Below are positions 10,574 to 18,450 of a stretch of 44,726 nucleotides of DNA, one piece after another; position 1 is the first letter of the stretch, and each line of letters begins with the position of its first letter. This DNA comes from a bacterium (lineage in GTDB: Bacteria > Elusimicrobiota > Elusimicrobia > UBA1565 > UBA9628): contig JAJZQS010000008.1 in assembly GCA_021806745.1 (NCBI GenBank), forward strand, positions 1 through 44,726, in the 5' to 3' direction. The notes beneath the pieces were generated by a model, which did not search any database, was not told the origin of the DNA, and saw only the letters and a program-made list of their open reading frames with translations. The position numbers and the translations under genes were made by a program.

Positions 10574-11079
10574 TCAGGCTTCTCGCCGTCGTCTTGCTGC
10601 TGTCCGCCTGCGGCTCCAAGCCCGCGGACAAGGGCCCGGTCGATTACTCCGCGCCGGGAGGCGCCTTCAGGGCGACGCTGCCCGGGAATTGGCGCGCCGA
10701 CGAGGCCCGAGTCTCGGACCGCCTTTCGGCGTTCTTCGGGCCGCCGGACGGACCCCGCCCATACTCGCAGTCGATGGCCGTCTATTTTCATCCCGCGAGC
10801 GACCCTCAAACCGCGGCGCGGCTCTATCTCGCCTCCGGCGATCTTTCAGGACCGCCGACGCCGATCACCGTCGGCGGCCTTCCCGGGCTGGAGGCGACCT
10901 CCTCCGGCCGAGAGCGCGGGCTGGAGACCAAGTCGACGCCGACGACGACGCGCACGGTCGTCGCGTGGACCGAGGGCGGATTCTATTGCCTTGAGCAAAT
11001 CCGGCCGACGGACGATCCGCCCTCGCCCGCCTTCGACGAGATGCTCAAGACCTTCCGTCCCGGCGCCAAGCCTCAGTAG
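10570..11079 (+). CDS. Lipoprotein, unknown function
   Basis: A 169-residue lipoprotein with lipobox LSAC (lipidated C14) after a short hydrophobic leader. The mature part reads as a single beta-rich domain: YSAPGGAFRATLPGNWRADE near 30-50, then GLPGLEATSSGRE, then TVVAWTEGGFYCLEQI. This resembles PsbP/Mog1-like (DUF1795-type) lipoproteins, where a GNW motif and a late aromatic strand are common; that assignment is tentative. It is translationally coupled to the HExxH protein by ATGA, so the two probably act together in the periplasm. Its 3' end overlaps the convergent lipoprotein gene by 7 bases. Confidence 0.8.
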   Translation: MIRLLAVVLLLSACGSKPADKGPVDYSAPGGAFRATLPGNWRADEARVSDRLSAFFGPPDGPRPYSQSMAVYFHPASDPQTAARLYLASGDLSGPPTPITVGGLPGLEATSSGRERGLETKSTPTTTRTVVAWTEGGFYCLEQIRPTDDPPSPAFDEMLKTFRPGAKPQ

Positions 11080-11534
11080 ATGCCGCGGACCTGATACCAG
11101 GGCGTGCCGTTCGAGGACGGCTTCAGACAGTCGACGAAAACGACGATGCGGGTTCTGTCGTGAACGTAGCCCCACATCCCGGTACCCTTGATCAGCGCGC
11201 CGTCCACGCGCCCGCCGCGCAGGATCGAGGATGGGTATTTCTGCACGCCGTGGGTACGCCTGCCGCACGCCGCGATCTCGATGGGCGGGATGTCGGCCAA
11301 GTACTTGGGCACAAGCGCGTCCAGATCCTCCGGGATGGCCTGCTCGCTCTTCACATACTCGGCCAGCGCGCTTTCGATGCTGCCCAGGCTCGTGCGCGCG
11401 TCGCTTTCCTGCGCCGCGGTGTCGATCGTGTTCGTCTGCGTCTCGATGTCGGTGCGCACGTCCTTGGCGCCGGTCATCTGCGCGCAGCCCGCGGCGCCCA
11501 GAAGCAGCGCCGCCGCGACCCATGCCGTTTTCAT
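11073..11534 (-). CDS. Lipoprotein with a pseudopilin-like periplasmic domain
   Basis: A 153-residue product starting MKTAWVAAALLLGAAGC, a lipoprotein signal with lipidated C17. After a Thr/Asp-rich linker comes IESALAEYVKSEQAIPEDLDALVPKYL (about 60-86), which closely follows the pattern of type II secretion and type IV pseudopilins (alpha-helix, then 'yPxsLxxLvPkYL'). A short beta sheet (TGMWGYVHD, RIVVFVDC) follows. A pilin-type globular domain on a lipid anchor instead of a pilin helix is unusual. It is the third gene behind the desulfurase and mnmA and is linked to mnmA by ATGA; its role in that context is unknown. Confidence 0.8.
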   Translation of the reverse strand: MKTAWVAAALLLGAAGCAQMTGAKDVRTDIETQTNTIDTAAQESDARTSLGSIESALAEYVKSEQAIPEDLDALVPKYLADIPPIEIAACGRRTHGVQKYPSSILRGGRVDGALIKGTGMWGYVHDRTRIVVFVDCLKPSSNGTPWYQVRGIY

Positions 11535-12604
11535 CGCCGTTCTCCCGCGACGATGGTCCCTCCGCCCAGGACCTCGTCGCCGTCGTAAAACACCGCCGCC
11601 TGTCCGGGCGCGACCGCGCGCTGAGGGGCGTCGAACGAGACGGACACGCTCCCATCGTCGAGCGGCGACAGCGACGCGCACGCCGGCTCGTGGCGGTGGC
11701 GCACGCGCACCTGCGCCCTGATCTCATGCGTCGGGGGCGCCGAGGTCCAATTGACTCCCGCCGCCTTGAGCGAAGTCGAATATTCCGCGCCCGCGCCGCC
11801 GACGACCACCTCATTGCGCCGCGCGTCCAGCCTCACCACATACATCGGCTCTTGCGCCAGCGCGCCCAGGCCCTTGCGCTGACCGACGGTGAACCCGGCC
11901 ACGCCGCCGTGAACGCCAAGCCGACGCCCCGTTTCGTCGACGATCGCGCCCTCGGCGACGGCGGAAGCGCCGGCGGCCTCGGGGCGCGCGGCGAGAAATC
12001 CGCGCACGTCCCGCGCCGGCACGAAGCACGTCTCCATGCTCTCGGCCTTGTCCGCGGTTTTAAGTCCCAGTTCCCGAGCCTTCGCGCGCACCTCGTCCTT
12101 GCTCAGGCCGCCCACCGGGAAATCGACGCGCGCCAACTCGCGCGCGGTCAGCGAGTACAGGAAATAGGTCTGGTCCTTGCGTTCGTCGAGCGCCTTGTAG
12201 AGACGCCCGCCGCGCACGCGCGCGTAGTGGCCCGTGGCCACCGCGTCGCAGCCCCAGGCCTCGGCCAAGCCCAGCAAATGGCCGAACTTCACCGAGCGGT
12301 TGCACTCGACGCAGGGGTTGGGGGTGCGCCCGGCCAGGTAGCTCTCGACGAACGGCCGGATCACGCGCGACTCGAACAGCTCGGCCATGTCCATCACGTA
12401 GTGAGGAACGCCGATGCGCTCGCAGACGCGGCGCGCGTCGTCGATGTCGGCCGGCGAGCCGCAGCAGCCAAACCCCGTCTCGCCGCGCGGCAAAAGCTTC
12501 ATGGTCACGCCGACGACCTCGTCGCCGCGCCCGGCCGCCAAAGCCGCCGCCAGGGAGCTGTCCACCCCCCCGCTCATCGCCGCCAGCACCCGCCGACGAG
12601 TCAT
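11531..12604 (-). CDS. mnmA: tRNA-specific 2-thiouridylase MnmA
   Basis: MnmA puts sulfur on U34 of tRNA-Lys, -Glu and -Gln, using persulfide sulfur passed from a cysteine desulfurase, and ATP to activate the base. The 357-residue protein has the PP-loop SGGVDSS at 11-17, the catalytic cysteine C98 in TPNPCVECN, the persulfide cysteine C193 in SMETCF, the GHYAR motif near 125 and FTVGQRKGLG further on. The start at 12604 overlaps the desulfurase stop (ATGA), placing sulfur donor and acceptor in one operon. The open frame runs much further upstream, but that part lies inside the desulfurase gene and is not coding. Confidence 0.96.
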   Translation of the reverse strand: MTRRRVLAAMSGGVDSSLAAALAAGRGDEVVGVTMKLLPRGETGFGCCGSPADIDDARRVCERIGVPHYVMDMAELFESRVIRPFVESYLAGRTPNPCVECNRSVKFGHLLGLAEAWGCDAVATGHYARVRGGRLYKALDERKDQTYFLYSLTARELARVDFPVGGLSKDEVRAKARELGLKTADKAESMETCFVPARDVRGFLAARPEAAGASAVAEGAIVDETGRRLGVHGGVAGFTVGQRKGLGALAQEPMYVVRLDARRNEVVVGGAGAEYSTSLKAAGVNWTSAPPTHEIRAQVRVRHRHEPACASLSPLDDGSVSVSFDAPQRAVAPGQAAVFYDGDEVLGGGTIVAGERR

Positions 12605-13758
12605 AGCGAGGACGGCACCGCGCGCAACCGCGCCACCGCGCCCGGAAGAGCCGCAAGAAAGCGGTCCGCGTCGGCGTCGGTCGTGCCCCAGCCCGTCGAC
12701 ACGCGAATCGACGCGGTCGCGGCCTCGGTCGGCACGCCCATCGCCGTCAAGACGTGCGACGGCGTCGAGGCTCCCGAAGAGCACGCGGGTCCGCTCGACA
12801 CGCAAATTCCTTCCAAATCCAGCGCGACGACCAGCGCGTGGCCGTCCAAGCCCGGGAAACTCAAGTGGGATGTGTTGGGCAGACGGTCGTCGGGTTCGCC
12901 GTTGAGCAGCGCGCCGGGGATCTTCAACGCGGCGGCCTCGATGCGGCGACGCAGGGCCAACGCGTGCGCGCGCGCGGCGGACAAATCCCGCCGCGCCAGC
13001 TCGCACGCCGCGCCGAGCGCGACGATGGAAGCCGTGTTCTCGGTCCCGCCGCGACGGCCGCGCTCCTGGTGGCCGGTGACGACCGGAGACAGGCGCACGC
13101 CGCGCCGGACATAAAGCGCGCCCACGCCCTTGGGAGCGTTGAGCTTGTGGCCCGAGATCGCGAGGGTGTCCACTTCCATCGCCTTCGCGTCGAGTTCTTC
13201 CTTGCCCGCGGACTGGACCGCGTCCACGTGGATCAGCGCGCCGGCCCGGCGCGCGGCGGCCGCGGCCGCGGCCACGGGCTGGAACACCCCGGTCTCGTTG
13301 TTGGCATGCATGACGCTGACGACCGCCGTCTGCTCATCGACGGCCGAAGCCAGGTCGGCGGCGTCGGTGACTCCGTCGCGACCGCACGCCGCCTCGAAGA
13401 TTTCAAAGCCGCGTCGGCGCAATTGGGAGCCGAGCAGGCGCAGCGCGTCGTGCTCAAGGCGCGTGGTGACGATTTTGCGGCGCTTGCCGCCCGATTCGTC
13501 GCGGGCCTGCCAGGCTCCGCCCCCCACGCCCAGCACGTCCGCCTCCGAACCGCAGGAAGTGAAGATGATCTCGGAGGCTTCCGCCGCGCCGACGAGCGCG
13601 GCGACTTGCTCGCGCGCCTTCTCCACCGCCGCGCGCGCGCGCTGGCCCAGAGCATAGACCGAGCTCGGATTGCCGTAGCCGTCGCGCAGCCACGGCAGCA
13701 TCGCGTCAAAGACTTCGGGGCGCACCGGGGTGGTGGCGTTGTGGTCGAGGTAGATCAT
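12601..13758 (-). CDS. iscS: Cysteine desulfurase, NifS/IscS family
   Basis: This PLP enzyme takes sulfur from cysteine as a protein persulfide for FeS clusters, tRNA thiolation and thiamine. The 385-residue protein shows YLDHNATTPV at the N-terminus, LEHDA near 101, NNETGVFQP near 153, the PLP lysine K205 in SGHKLNAPKG, GGTEN near 237 and the persulfide cysteine C326 in GPACSSG. The short loop around C326 marks group I (IscS/NifS). The usual TSGGTESNN is TSCGSEADV here, a small divergence near the cofactor site. It heads the desulfurase-mnmA-lipoprotein operon and is a natural sulfur source for MnmA and possibly ThiG. Confidence 0.95.
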   Translation of the reverse strand: MIYLDHNATTPVRPEVFDAMLPWLRDGYGNPSSVYALGQRARAAVEKAREQVAALVGAAEASEIIFTSCGSEADVLGVGGGAWQARDESGGKRRKIVTTRLEHDALRLLGSQLRRRGFEIFEAACGRDGVTDAADLASAVDEQTAVVSVMHANNETGVFQPVAAAAAAARRAGALIHVDAVQSAGKEELDAKAMEVDTLAISGHKLNAPKGVGALYVRRGVRLSPVVTGHQERGRRGGTENTASIVALGAACELARRDLSAARAHALALRRRIEAAALKIPGALLNGEPDDRLPNTSHLSFPGLDGHALVVALDLEGICVSSGPACSSGASTPSHVLTAMGVPTEAATASIRVSTGWGTTDADADRFLAALPGAVARLRAVPSSL

Positions 13759-13773
13759 CGTCGTGAAGACGCT

Positions 13774-13779
13774 ATTCTA
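13774..13779 (-). promoter_or_regulatory. -10 element upstream of the cysteine desulfurase operon
   Basis: On the minus strand GGTAGAAT occurs with its last base 15 bases before the ATG at 13758. This predicts a very short leader of about 8 bases without a Shine-Dalgarno. No clear -35 is seen. Confidence 0.45.
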
Positions 13780-13801
13780 CCACGACCGCCGCGCCGTGCG
13801 C

Positions 13802-16471
13802 TCAGCCTCCGCGCAGGCGGCTCCAAAATCCCTTGGGCTTGGGAACTGCGGCCTCCTTCGCGCGGCTTTGCGCGCACTCGTCGGCCCGGGCCGCCTCCCG
13901 TGCGGCGAGTTCGCGCGCCCGGCGCGCTTCGTTTTCGGCCTCCTCCTGGCGCTGACGCGCCTGAAAAGCCTGCTCCTGGGCCGCCCGCGCGGCCTGCGCC
14001 GCCTCTTCGGCCTGCGCGCGCGCGGCGTCCGCCTCCCGCCTCCCGGCGTCCGCCTCGGCGCGGGCGCGCTCAAGCTCGCGCGCGGCCGCCTGAGACGCCG
14101 ACTCCGCGCGCGCCTGCGCTGCCGCCTCTCGCGCCGCGGCTTCCTCCCGAAGACGCTCGACTTCGGCCTGCGCCGCCGCCTGCGCGCGCGCCGCCTCTTC
14201 ACGCGCCCGCGCCGCCGCCTCGCGAAGCTCGGAGAGCTCTCCTTCGAAAGCGGGGCGCAGCTCCGCGCGCGCCCTTTCCACGGCCTCGCGGGCCGCGGCC
14301 TGGGCCTGCTCGACTTCGCGCCTCAAGGACGCGGCCTGCGCGCTCGCGCGGGCGGCCTCCTCGCGGGCGGTTTGCAGTCGCTCGGCCAGACGCGCCTCCA
14401 GTTCGCCTTTCTGAGCCTGAAGCGCGCGCGCCAACTCCAGGCGCTGCTGCGCCAGCGCCTTGTCCGCCTGCTCGCGCGCGTTCTGAGCGATCTTGCCCGC
14501 CTGCGTCTCGCGCGCCAACTGCACGCGCGCCGACTCCAGCGCCTCCTGCACGCCCTGCACCTGTGCCGCCTGCGCGCTGGCCAGACGCTCGAGCTCGGTC
14601 TTCTCGCGCTCCAGGCGCGCGGCGACGGCCTCGGTCTCGCCGAGACGGCGCTGGGCGTCGCGCAACGCGAAATTAAGGCGGCCGATCTCCTCGCGCGCCT
14701 CGGACGCCGACTTCTCGGCCTCCAGGATTCTCCGCTCCGCGGCCTGTCGCGCCTCCTCCTCGCGCGACAGGCGGCCGGCGGTCTCGTCGGCGCGCGCGCG
14801 CGCGGACAAGACCTCGGACTCCTTGGCCAGCAGGCGCTCGCCCCAGGCCGCGTCCTTCTGCGCGAGCTCGCGGCGCAGGCGCATGATCTCGGCGTCGGTC
14901 TGCAGGCGGTAGGCGTCGGACTCGTTTTGCAGTTCCTGGCGACGGGCCTGGAGCTCGTGCTCCAAATCGGCGCGCAGTTTGGCCTCCAGCCGCGCGCGCT
15001 CCGTCTCGCCCTCCTGGCGCAACTGGTCGGCGATCTTGGCCGCGCGCTGGTTGAGCTCGTCTTGCGCCAGGACCTTCAGCCGGGTCTTCTCGGACTCCAC
15101 CATCTGCATCGCCTGCGCGGAGGCCTCGGCGCGGATCTCCTTTTCGCGTTCCACCCACTTGCGCTGCAAAACGATGAACTCGGCCTTGTAGCGTTCCTGC
15201 GTGCGCTCCCAATCCGCCGACGCGCGCTTGAGCTCGTCGAGCTGGGCGCGCGAGGACGCGGCCTGGCGCTCCAGCGCCGCGGCGATGGCGCGCAGGCGTT
15301 GAAGCTCGGTCTGCGCGCGTTCGACTTCGCCCTTGCGCCGCGCCAATTCCTCGTCGCGCTCGGAAACTCCCCGGCGCATCTCGCCGATCTGCGCGGCCGA
15401 GCTCGCCGCCTGGCGCTCCAGGGCGCCGGCGATGGCGCGCAGGCGCTGAACTTCGGTCTGCGCGTTCTCCGCGGACTCCTTCTGGCGCGCGAGCGCGGCG
15501 TCCTTCTCGCCCGACACGCGCTTGAGTTCGGCCTCGTGATCGGCGGCGGCTCGCCGCAACTGCGCATGAAGCTCCTGGTCCGCGCGCTGCTGGACCGATG
15601 CCAAGTCGCGCTGCAGCCGCTCGAGATCGGCGACCAGGCGCTCCTCGCGCTCCCGCGCGCTCTGGCGCAGCGCGGACAAGTCGCGTTCCAAGCGCTCCTG
15701 GACGAGCGCGCCCTGCTGGCGCGTCAGCGTCAGATCCGCCCGCAGTTGGATCGTCTCTTTTTCTTTCTCGTGAGCGTCGCGCAGGCGAGCCTGGGCCTCC
15801 ACGCGCTCGGCCGTGAGTTCCTGCACGCGGCGCTCCAGCGCCTCCTTGTCCTGCTTGCCGCGCTCCTCCAAGACCTTTTTTTCCGCCGCGGTCTTGGCGA
15901 GTTCCGCGTCGGCGCCCTTGAGCTTTTCGGCCAGCAACCTAAGCGCGCGGATCTCCTCGTCCTTGCCCATGGCGATCTTCTGCCACTGAGCCTTTTCCTC
16001 CAGCCAGCGCCGCTCCATCTCTTGGAGCCTGACCGAAAAATGCGTCTCGACCTCTTTTTCCTGAGCTTCGCGGGAGGCCAGTTGATTTTTGAGGGTAGCG
16101 ACCCAGGTTTCGCGCTCCTGGGCAAGGCGCGCCTCGAGCTCCTGGGCTTTCTTCTCCAGCTTGAGCCGCTGTTCCTCCTGTTCCTGGTCGCGGCGGTCGC
16201 GGCGCAGTTTGTCCTGCAGGTCCTTGAGCGAGACCTCCACCTTGGCGGCCGTGGCCTTCTCTTCCTCCGATTTCAGCCGCGCCACCAGCACCTGCTCGTG
16301 CTCGGCCTGCAGGCGCCGCTCGAGCTCGGCCAGCTTGAGGCGATAATCCTCGCGCTGCGCGGCGCCTGAATCGGCGGCGGGCGCCGACGCCTCGGGCAAG
16401 GGCGGCGGCGCGGGGTCGCGTGCGCCCACGCCGGCGGCGGATGGGTCCGAGGAAGATGAGTCGGGGGTCAT
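13802..16471 (-). CDS. Giant coiled-coil protein of unknown function
   Basis: An 889-residue protein with no signal peptide or membrane segment. The first 38 residues are a Ser/Pro/Ala-rich disordered leader. From about 40 to 870 the sequence is an almost unbroken coiled coil with strong Glu/Arg/Ala/Gln heptads and very few Pro or Gly. The C-terminus is a short basic-aromatic tail, PKPKGFWSRLRGG, that could be a membrane or partner contact. Two 49-residue internal repeats lie near residues 337-434. Myosin/SMC-tail-like length (over 100 nm if fully extended) suggests a cytoskeletal or cell-shape scaffold, but nothing shows this directly. A large opposite-strand frame here is an artefact of the codon pattern. 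Confidence 0.85.
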   Translation of the reverse strand: MTPDSSSSDPSAAGVGARDPAPPPLPEASAPAADSGAAQREDYRLKLAELERRLQAEHEQVLVARLKSEEEKATAAKVEVSLKDLQDKLRRDRRDQEQEEQRLKLEKKAQELEARLAQERETWVATLKNQLASREAQEKEVETHFSVRLQEMERRWLEEKAQWQKIAMGKDEEIRALRLLAEKLKGADAELAKTAAEKKVLEERGKQDKEALERRVQELTAERVEAQARLRDAHEKEKETIQLRADLTLTRQQGALVQERLERDLSALRQSAREREERLVADLERLQRDLASVQQRADQELHAQLRRAAADHEAELKRVSGEKDAALARQKESAENAQTEVQRLRAIAGALERQAASSAAQIGEMRRGVSERDEELARRKGEVERAQTELQRLRAIAAALERQAASSRAQLDELKRASADWERTQERYKAEFIVLQRKWVEREKEIRAEASAQAMQMVESEKTRLKVLAQDELNQRAAKIADQLRQEGETERARLEAKLRADLEHELQARRQELQNESDAYRLQTDAEIMRLRRELAQKDAAWGERLLAKESEVLSARARADETAGRLSREEEARQAAERRILEAEKSASEAREEIGRLNFALRDAQRRLGETEAVAARLEREKTELERLASAQAAQVQGVQEALESARVQLARETQAGKIAQNAREQADKALAQQRLELARALQAQKGELEARLAERLQTAREEAARASAQAASLRREVEQAQAAAREAVERARAELRPAFEGELSELREAAARAREEAARAQAAAQAEVERLREEAAAREAAAQARAESASQAAARELERARAEADAGRREADAARAQAEEAAQAARAAQEQAFQARQRQEEAENEARRARELAAREAARADECAQSRAKEAAVPKPKGFWSRLRGG
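15170..15463 (-). repeat. Two 49-residue repeats in the coiled coil
   Basis: The sequence encoding AQTEVQRLRAIAGALERQ (first copy) recurs 147 bases downstream as AQTELQRLRAIAAALERQ. Strong identity covers about the first 30 residues and weakens after that. The 49-residue period equals seven heptads, so the duplication keeps the coiled-coil register. Confidence 0.8.
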
Positions 16472-16497
16472 GCGGTCGCGGTCTCCCTGCGGGCCAT
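16468..16497 (-). other. Possible nine-codon upstream ORF overlapping the coiled-coil gene start
   Basis: ATG at 16497 reads MARRETATA and stops with a TGA that overlaps the main ATG (ATGA). Its body contains AGGGAG, which could also serve as the ribosome site for the main gene. It may be chance; its place directly behind the -10 and its exact stop/start overlap are the only support. Confidence 0.3.
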
Positions 16498-16511
16498 GCC
16501 CGCGTCGCGAC

Positions 16512-16517
16512 AGTGTA
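16512..16517 (-). promoter_or_regulatory. -10 element upstream of the coiled-coil gene
   Basis: TACACT on the minus strand, 14 bases before the upstream mini-ORF ATG and 40 before the main ATG. It lies in the divergent region shared with the gene at 16588. Confidence 0.5.
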
Positions 16518-16552
16518 AGGGAGGGATGTTACGAATTCAAGTCGCCCGTCCC

Positions 16553-16581
16553 TGGACAAGCCGTAGCGCGCCTGATACACT
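16553..16581 (+). promoter_or_regulatory. Promoter for a probable leaderless transcript
   Basis: TGGACA (16553-16558), a 17-base spacer and TACACT (16576-16581) lie with the -10 six bases before the ATG at 16588. This is one of the clearest two-box promoters of the leaderless group. Confidence 0.75.
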
Positions 16582-16587
16582 CGAAGC

Positions 16588-17211
16588 ATGGAGGGTTCGT
16601 CCGAAACAGGCGCGCAGGCGCGCGGACAGAGACGGCGCTGGCTGGTCGTCGGCGGCATCGCCTCGCTGGTCTTGCCGCTGCTCGGCGTCGCCTACATCTA
16701 CTGGAACGAAGCTCGCCCCGCTCCCGGTCCCAGCGGGCGTTCCGACATGTTCGAGCAGAGGGAGGGCGGCGGCCCATTGCAGCCGTCGCGGGCGGCCGCC
16801 GGCGTCGTGGAGACGCCCCGGGCGCCCGTTTCCTCCGGGAAATCGCCGGCGCCGGTCCGCTCTTCCCTGGACTTCATCAAGTCCGATCCGGATTTCCAGA
16901 CCAAGCCGGCCGCACCCTCCGTCGCGCCGGCGCCCGCGAAAGCCCCAGCCCCAGCCCCGACGCCTTCGGCCCCGACCGCGGCCAAAAAGACGCCGCTCGC
17001 CTCCAAAAAACCGTTCGTGATGCCCAAGCTCCAACCCACGAACGGATTCCTCAATTTCGGCTCCGCGACGCGCCCCGCCGCCGGCGCGGCGGGTTCGGGC
17101 GCCTCGGGCGGCTCCGCGCAAGACACGCAACAACTGCTGCAGAATCTCCCCCCGGGCGCGGCGAACAACCCGGAAGTCCAAAAGTATCTGCAAGGCCAGC
17201 AAAATCACTGA
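16588..17211 (+). CDS. Single-pass membrane protein with Pro/Ala-rich periplasmic tail
   Basis: A 207-residue product not assigned to a family. A charged N-terminus of about 18 residues (RGQRRR) precedes one membrane helix at about 19-39 (WLVVGGIASLVLPLLGVAYIY), so the long C-terminal part should be periplasmic. That part is low-complexity, with an Ala/Pro run near 110-130 (APAPAKAPAPAPTPSAP), a short FIKSDPDFQTKP motif near 95, and a Gly/Ala/Gln-rich end. It resembles periplasm-spanning linker proteins such as TonB-like or FtsN-like architectures, but no terminal domain is recognised. It is divergent from the coiled-coil gene and ends on a strong hairpin. Confidence 0.75.
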   Translation: MEGSSETGAQARGQRRRWLVVGGIASLVLPLLGVAYIYWNEARPAPGPSGRSDMFEQREGGGPLQPSRAAAGVVETPRAPVSSGKSPAPVRSSLDFIKSDPDFQTKPAAPSVAPAPAKAPAPAPTPSAPTAAKKTPLASKKPFVMPKLQPTNGFLNFGSATRPAAGAAGSGASGGSAQDTQQLLQNLPPGAANNPEVQKYLQGQQNH

Positions 17212-17244
17212 CGCCCGCCGCGCCCTGAAGGCGCGGCGGGCGTC
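17210..17244. terminator. Bidirectional terminator-like hairpin
   Basis: A perfect 15-bp GC-rich inverted repeat (GACGCCCGCCGCGCC and its complement) around the loop CTGAA starts inside the stop codon of the upstream gene and lies between two convergent genes. It lacks a T-tract on either side, so termination is inferred from position and stability. Confidence 0.65.
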
Positions 17245-17271
17245 GATTGGCGGCGCGCGGCGAGGGCTAAA

Positions 17272-18375
17272 CTACCACTGCGGAGCGATCGAGACTTGCT
17301 GCAGGCGGTCGCGAGCGGCCTGAGACTGCATCGCCGACGACTGAGCGGGAGCGCCGCCCAGCGCCTGCTTGAGCAGCGCCGCCAGGCGGACTCCCGCCAT
17401 CTGCAGCCGCTGCATGACGATGGGCTGCATCTGGCTCTGGTAGCCGGAAGGCAGGTCCACCGCCGGGCCGCGGGAGGAATCGACCTGCGCTCGCGTCGGA
17501 TGCGAAGCCGCCGAGAACCCGGACCAGCCCGAGTTCGAGCTGGAGCCGCCCCCGCCCGTGGCCGCGTCATAGTAGGCCGGATAGACGGTCTGCTGGGCGA
17601 TGCCCAGGCTCTCCACGGCCGCGCCCTCGACGAAATCCCCCTGCGTCCAGGCGCTCGTGTCGGAAGGCATGCTCGACTCCAACTGCTGGCTGAGCGCGTT
17701 GGGATCGTTCGAGTCGTCGGAGAACTGGATCAGGTGGTCCCAGAGGGCGTGCATGTTGAGCTCCTGGCCCTGGAAGCGCACCATCTTGTCGTTGCCGCCG
17801 TAATCCTGCTGGCCGTTGACATACTCGGTGGCGCAGTGCAGCGGCTGGTGCTCGTCGCCGACGAAGTGCACCAAGAACATCACCGCCGTCTGCGGATCCA
17901 TGCTCGCCGAGCCCTGGTTCTGAAGGGCTTGAACGTCGAGCTTGATCTGATGCACCACGCACGCGTCGCCGCCGCACTGAGCCTCCACCGAGTCCGCGGT
18001 GTCGGGCTGGGTGATGTCGACGTTGACGAAATGCCACGGCTCGGACTGAGGATTGACCGTGAGCTGCAAGCCTCCGCAGGAGACCTGGGCGCCGGCGGCG
18101 AAGACTTGCCCCGTCTCCTCGTTGTAGCGGCGGATCTGGTCGGCGCACGGCGCGATCGCGGCCAGGCTGAAGCCTTGGCCGAGAATTCCGGTCAGCGCGT
18201 TGATCGTCGCCTGGCTTTGCGCGTCACCGGCCTGAGCCTGGCTTTGGAGCAAGTCCTGGGCGATCTGGCCGATGGTGCGGTGGCCGTTGGCCGACCAGGC
18301 GGCGGCGGGAGGCGGAAGCATCAAGACGGCGGCAGCAACGGCGACGGACGCGGGGAGGAGGGGTGGGCGTTTCAT
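17272..18375 (-). CDS. Secreted S1/P1-type nuclease
   Basis: S1/P1 nucleases are trizinc enzymes that cut single-stranded nucleic acid and release 5'-phosphates. The 367-residue protein has a signal peptide ending PPPAAA, so cleavage would leave W27 as the new N-terminus. In this family the N-terminal Trp itself binds zinc through its amino group. It is followed by SANGHRTIGQIA (H32), then PWHFVNVDI, then VHFVGDEHQPLH and NMHALWDHLI, which supply the remaining His/Asp ligands. A Gly/Ser-rich stretch near 285 and an Ala/Gln-rich tail are additions. The ATG at 18375 is chosen because it sits behind a -10 and gives this signal peptide; the longer frame adds 11 residues in front of it. Confidence 0.9.
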   Translation of the reverse strand: MKRPPLLPASVAVAAAVLMLPPPAAAWSANGHRTIGQIAQDLLQSQAQAGDAQSQATINALTGILGQGFSLAAIAPCADQIRRYNEETGQVFAAGAQVSCGGLQLTVNPQSEPWHFVNVDITQPDTADSVEAQCGGDACVVHQIKLDVQALQNQGSASMDPQTAVMFLVHFVGDEHQPLHCATEYVNGQQDYGGNDKMVRFQGQELNMHALWDHLIQFSDDSNDPNALSQQLESSMPSDTSAWTQGDFVEGAAVESLGIAQQTVYPAYYDAATGGGGSSSNSGWSGFSAASHPTRAQVDSSRGPAVDLPSGYQSQMQPIVMQRLQMAGVRLAALLKQALGGAPAQSSAMQSQAARDRLQQVSIAPQW

Positions 18376-18381
18376 GTTTTC

Positions 18382-18408
18382 ATTATAACCTCGCGGCGGC
18401 GATTTCAA
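18382..18408 (-). promoter_or_regulatory. Promoter for a probable leaderless transcript (S1/P1 nuclease)
   Basis: On the minus strand TATAAT is followed by GAAAAC (six bases) and the ATG at 18375. TTGAAA lies 15 bases upstream of the -10 as a possible, short-spaced -35. Confidence 0.7.
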
Positions 18409-18450
18409 GCGCCGTGCTTCCCCAAAAGTCCCGGTTTTTTTATGGGCCCT

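Noticed and set aside
13763-16369. 868-codon plus-strand frame opposite the coiled-coil gene
   Set aside because: Its Leu/Arg/Ala-only composition mirrors the Glu/Ala/Arg heptads of the opposite strand. It has no domain or ribosome site.
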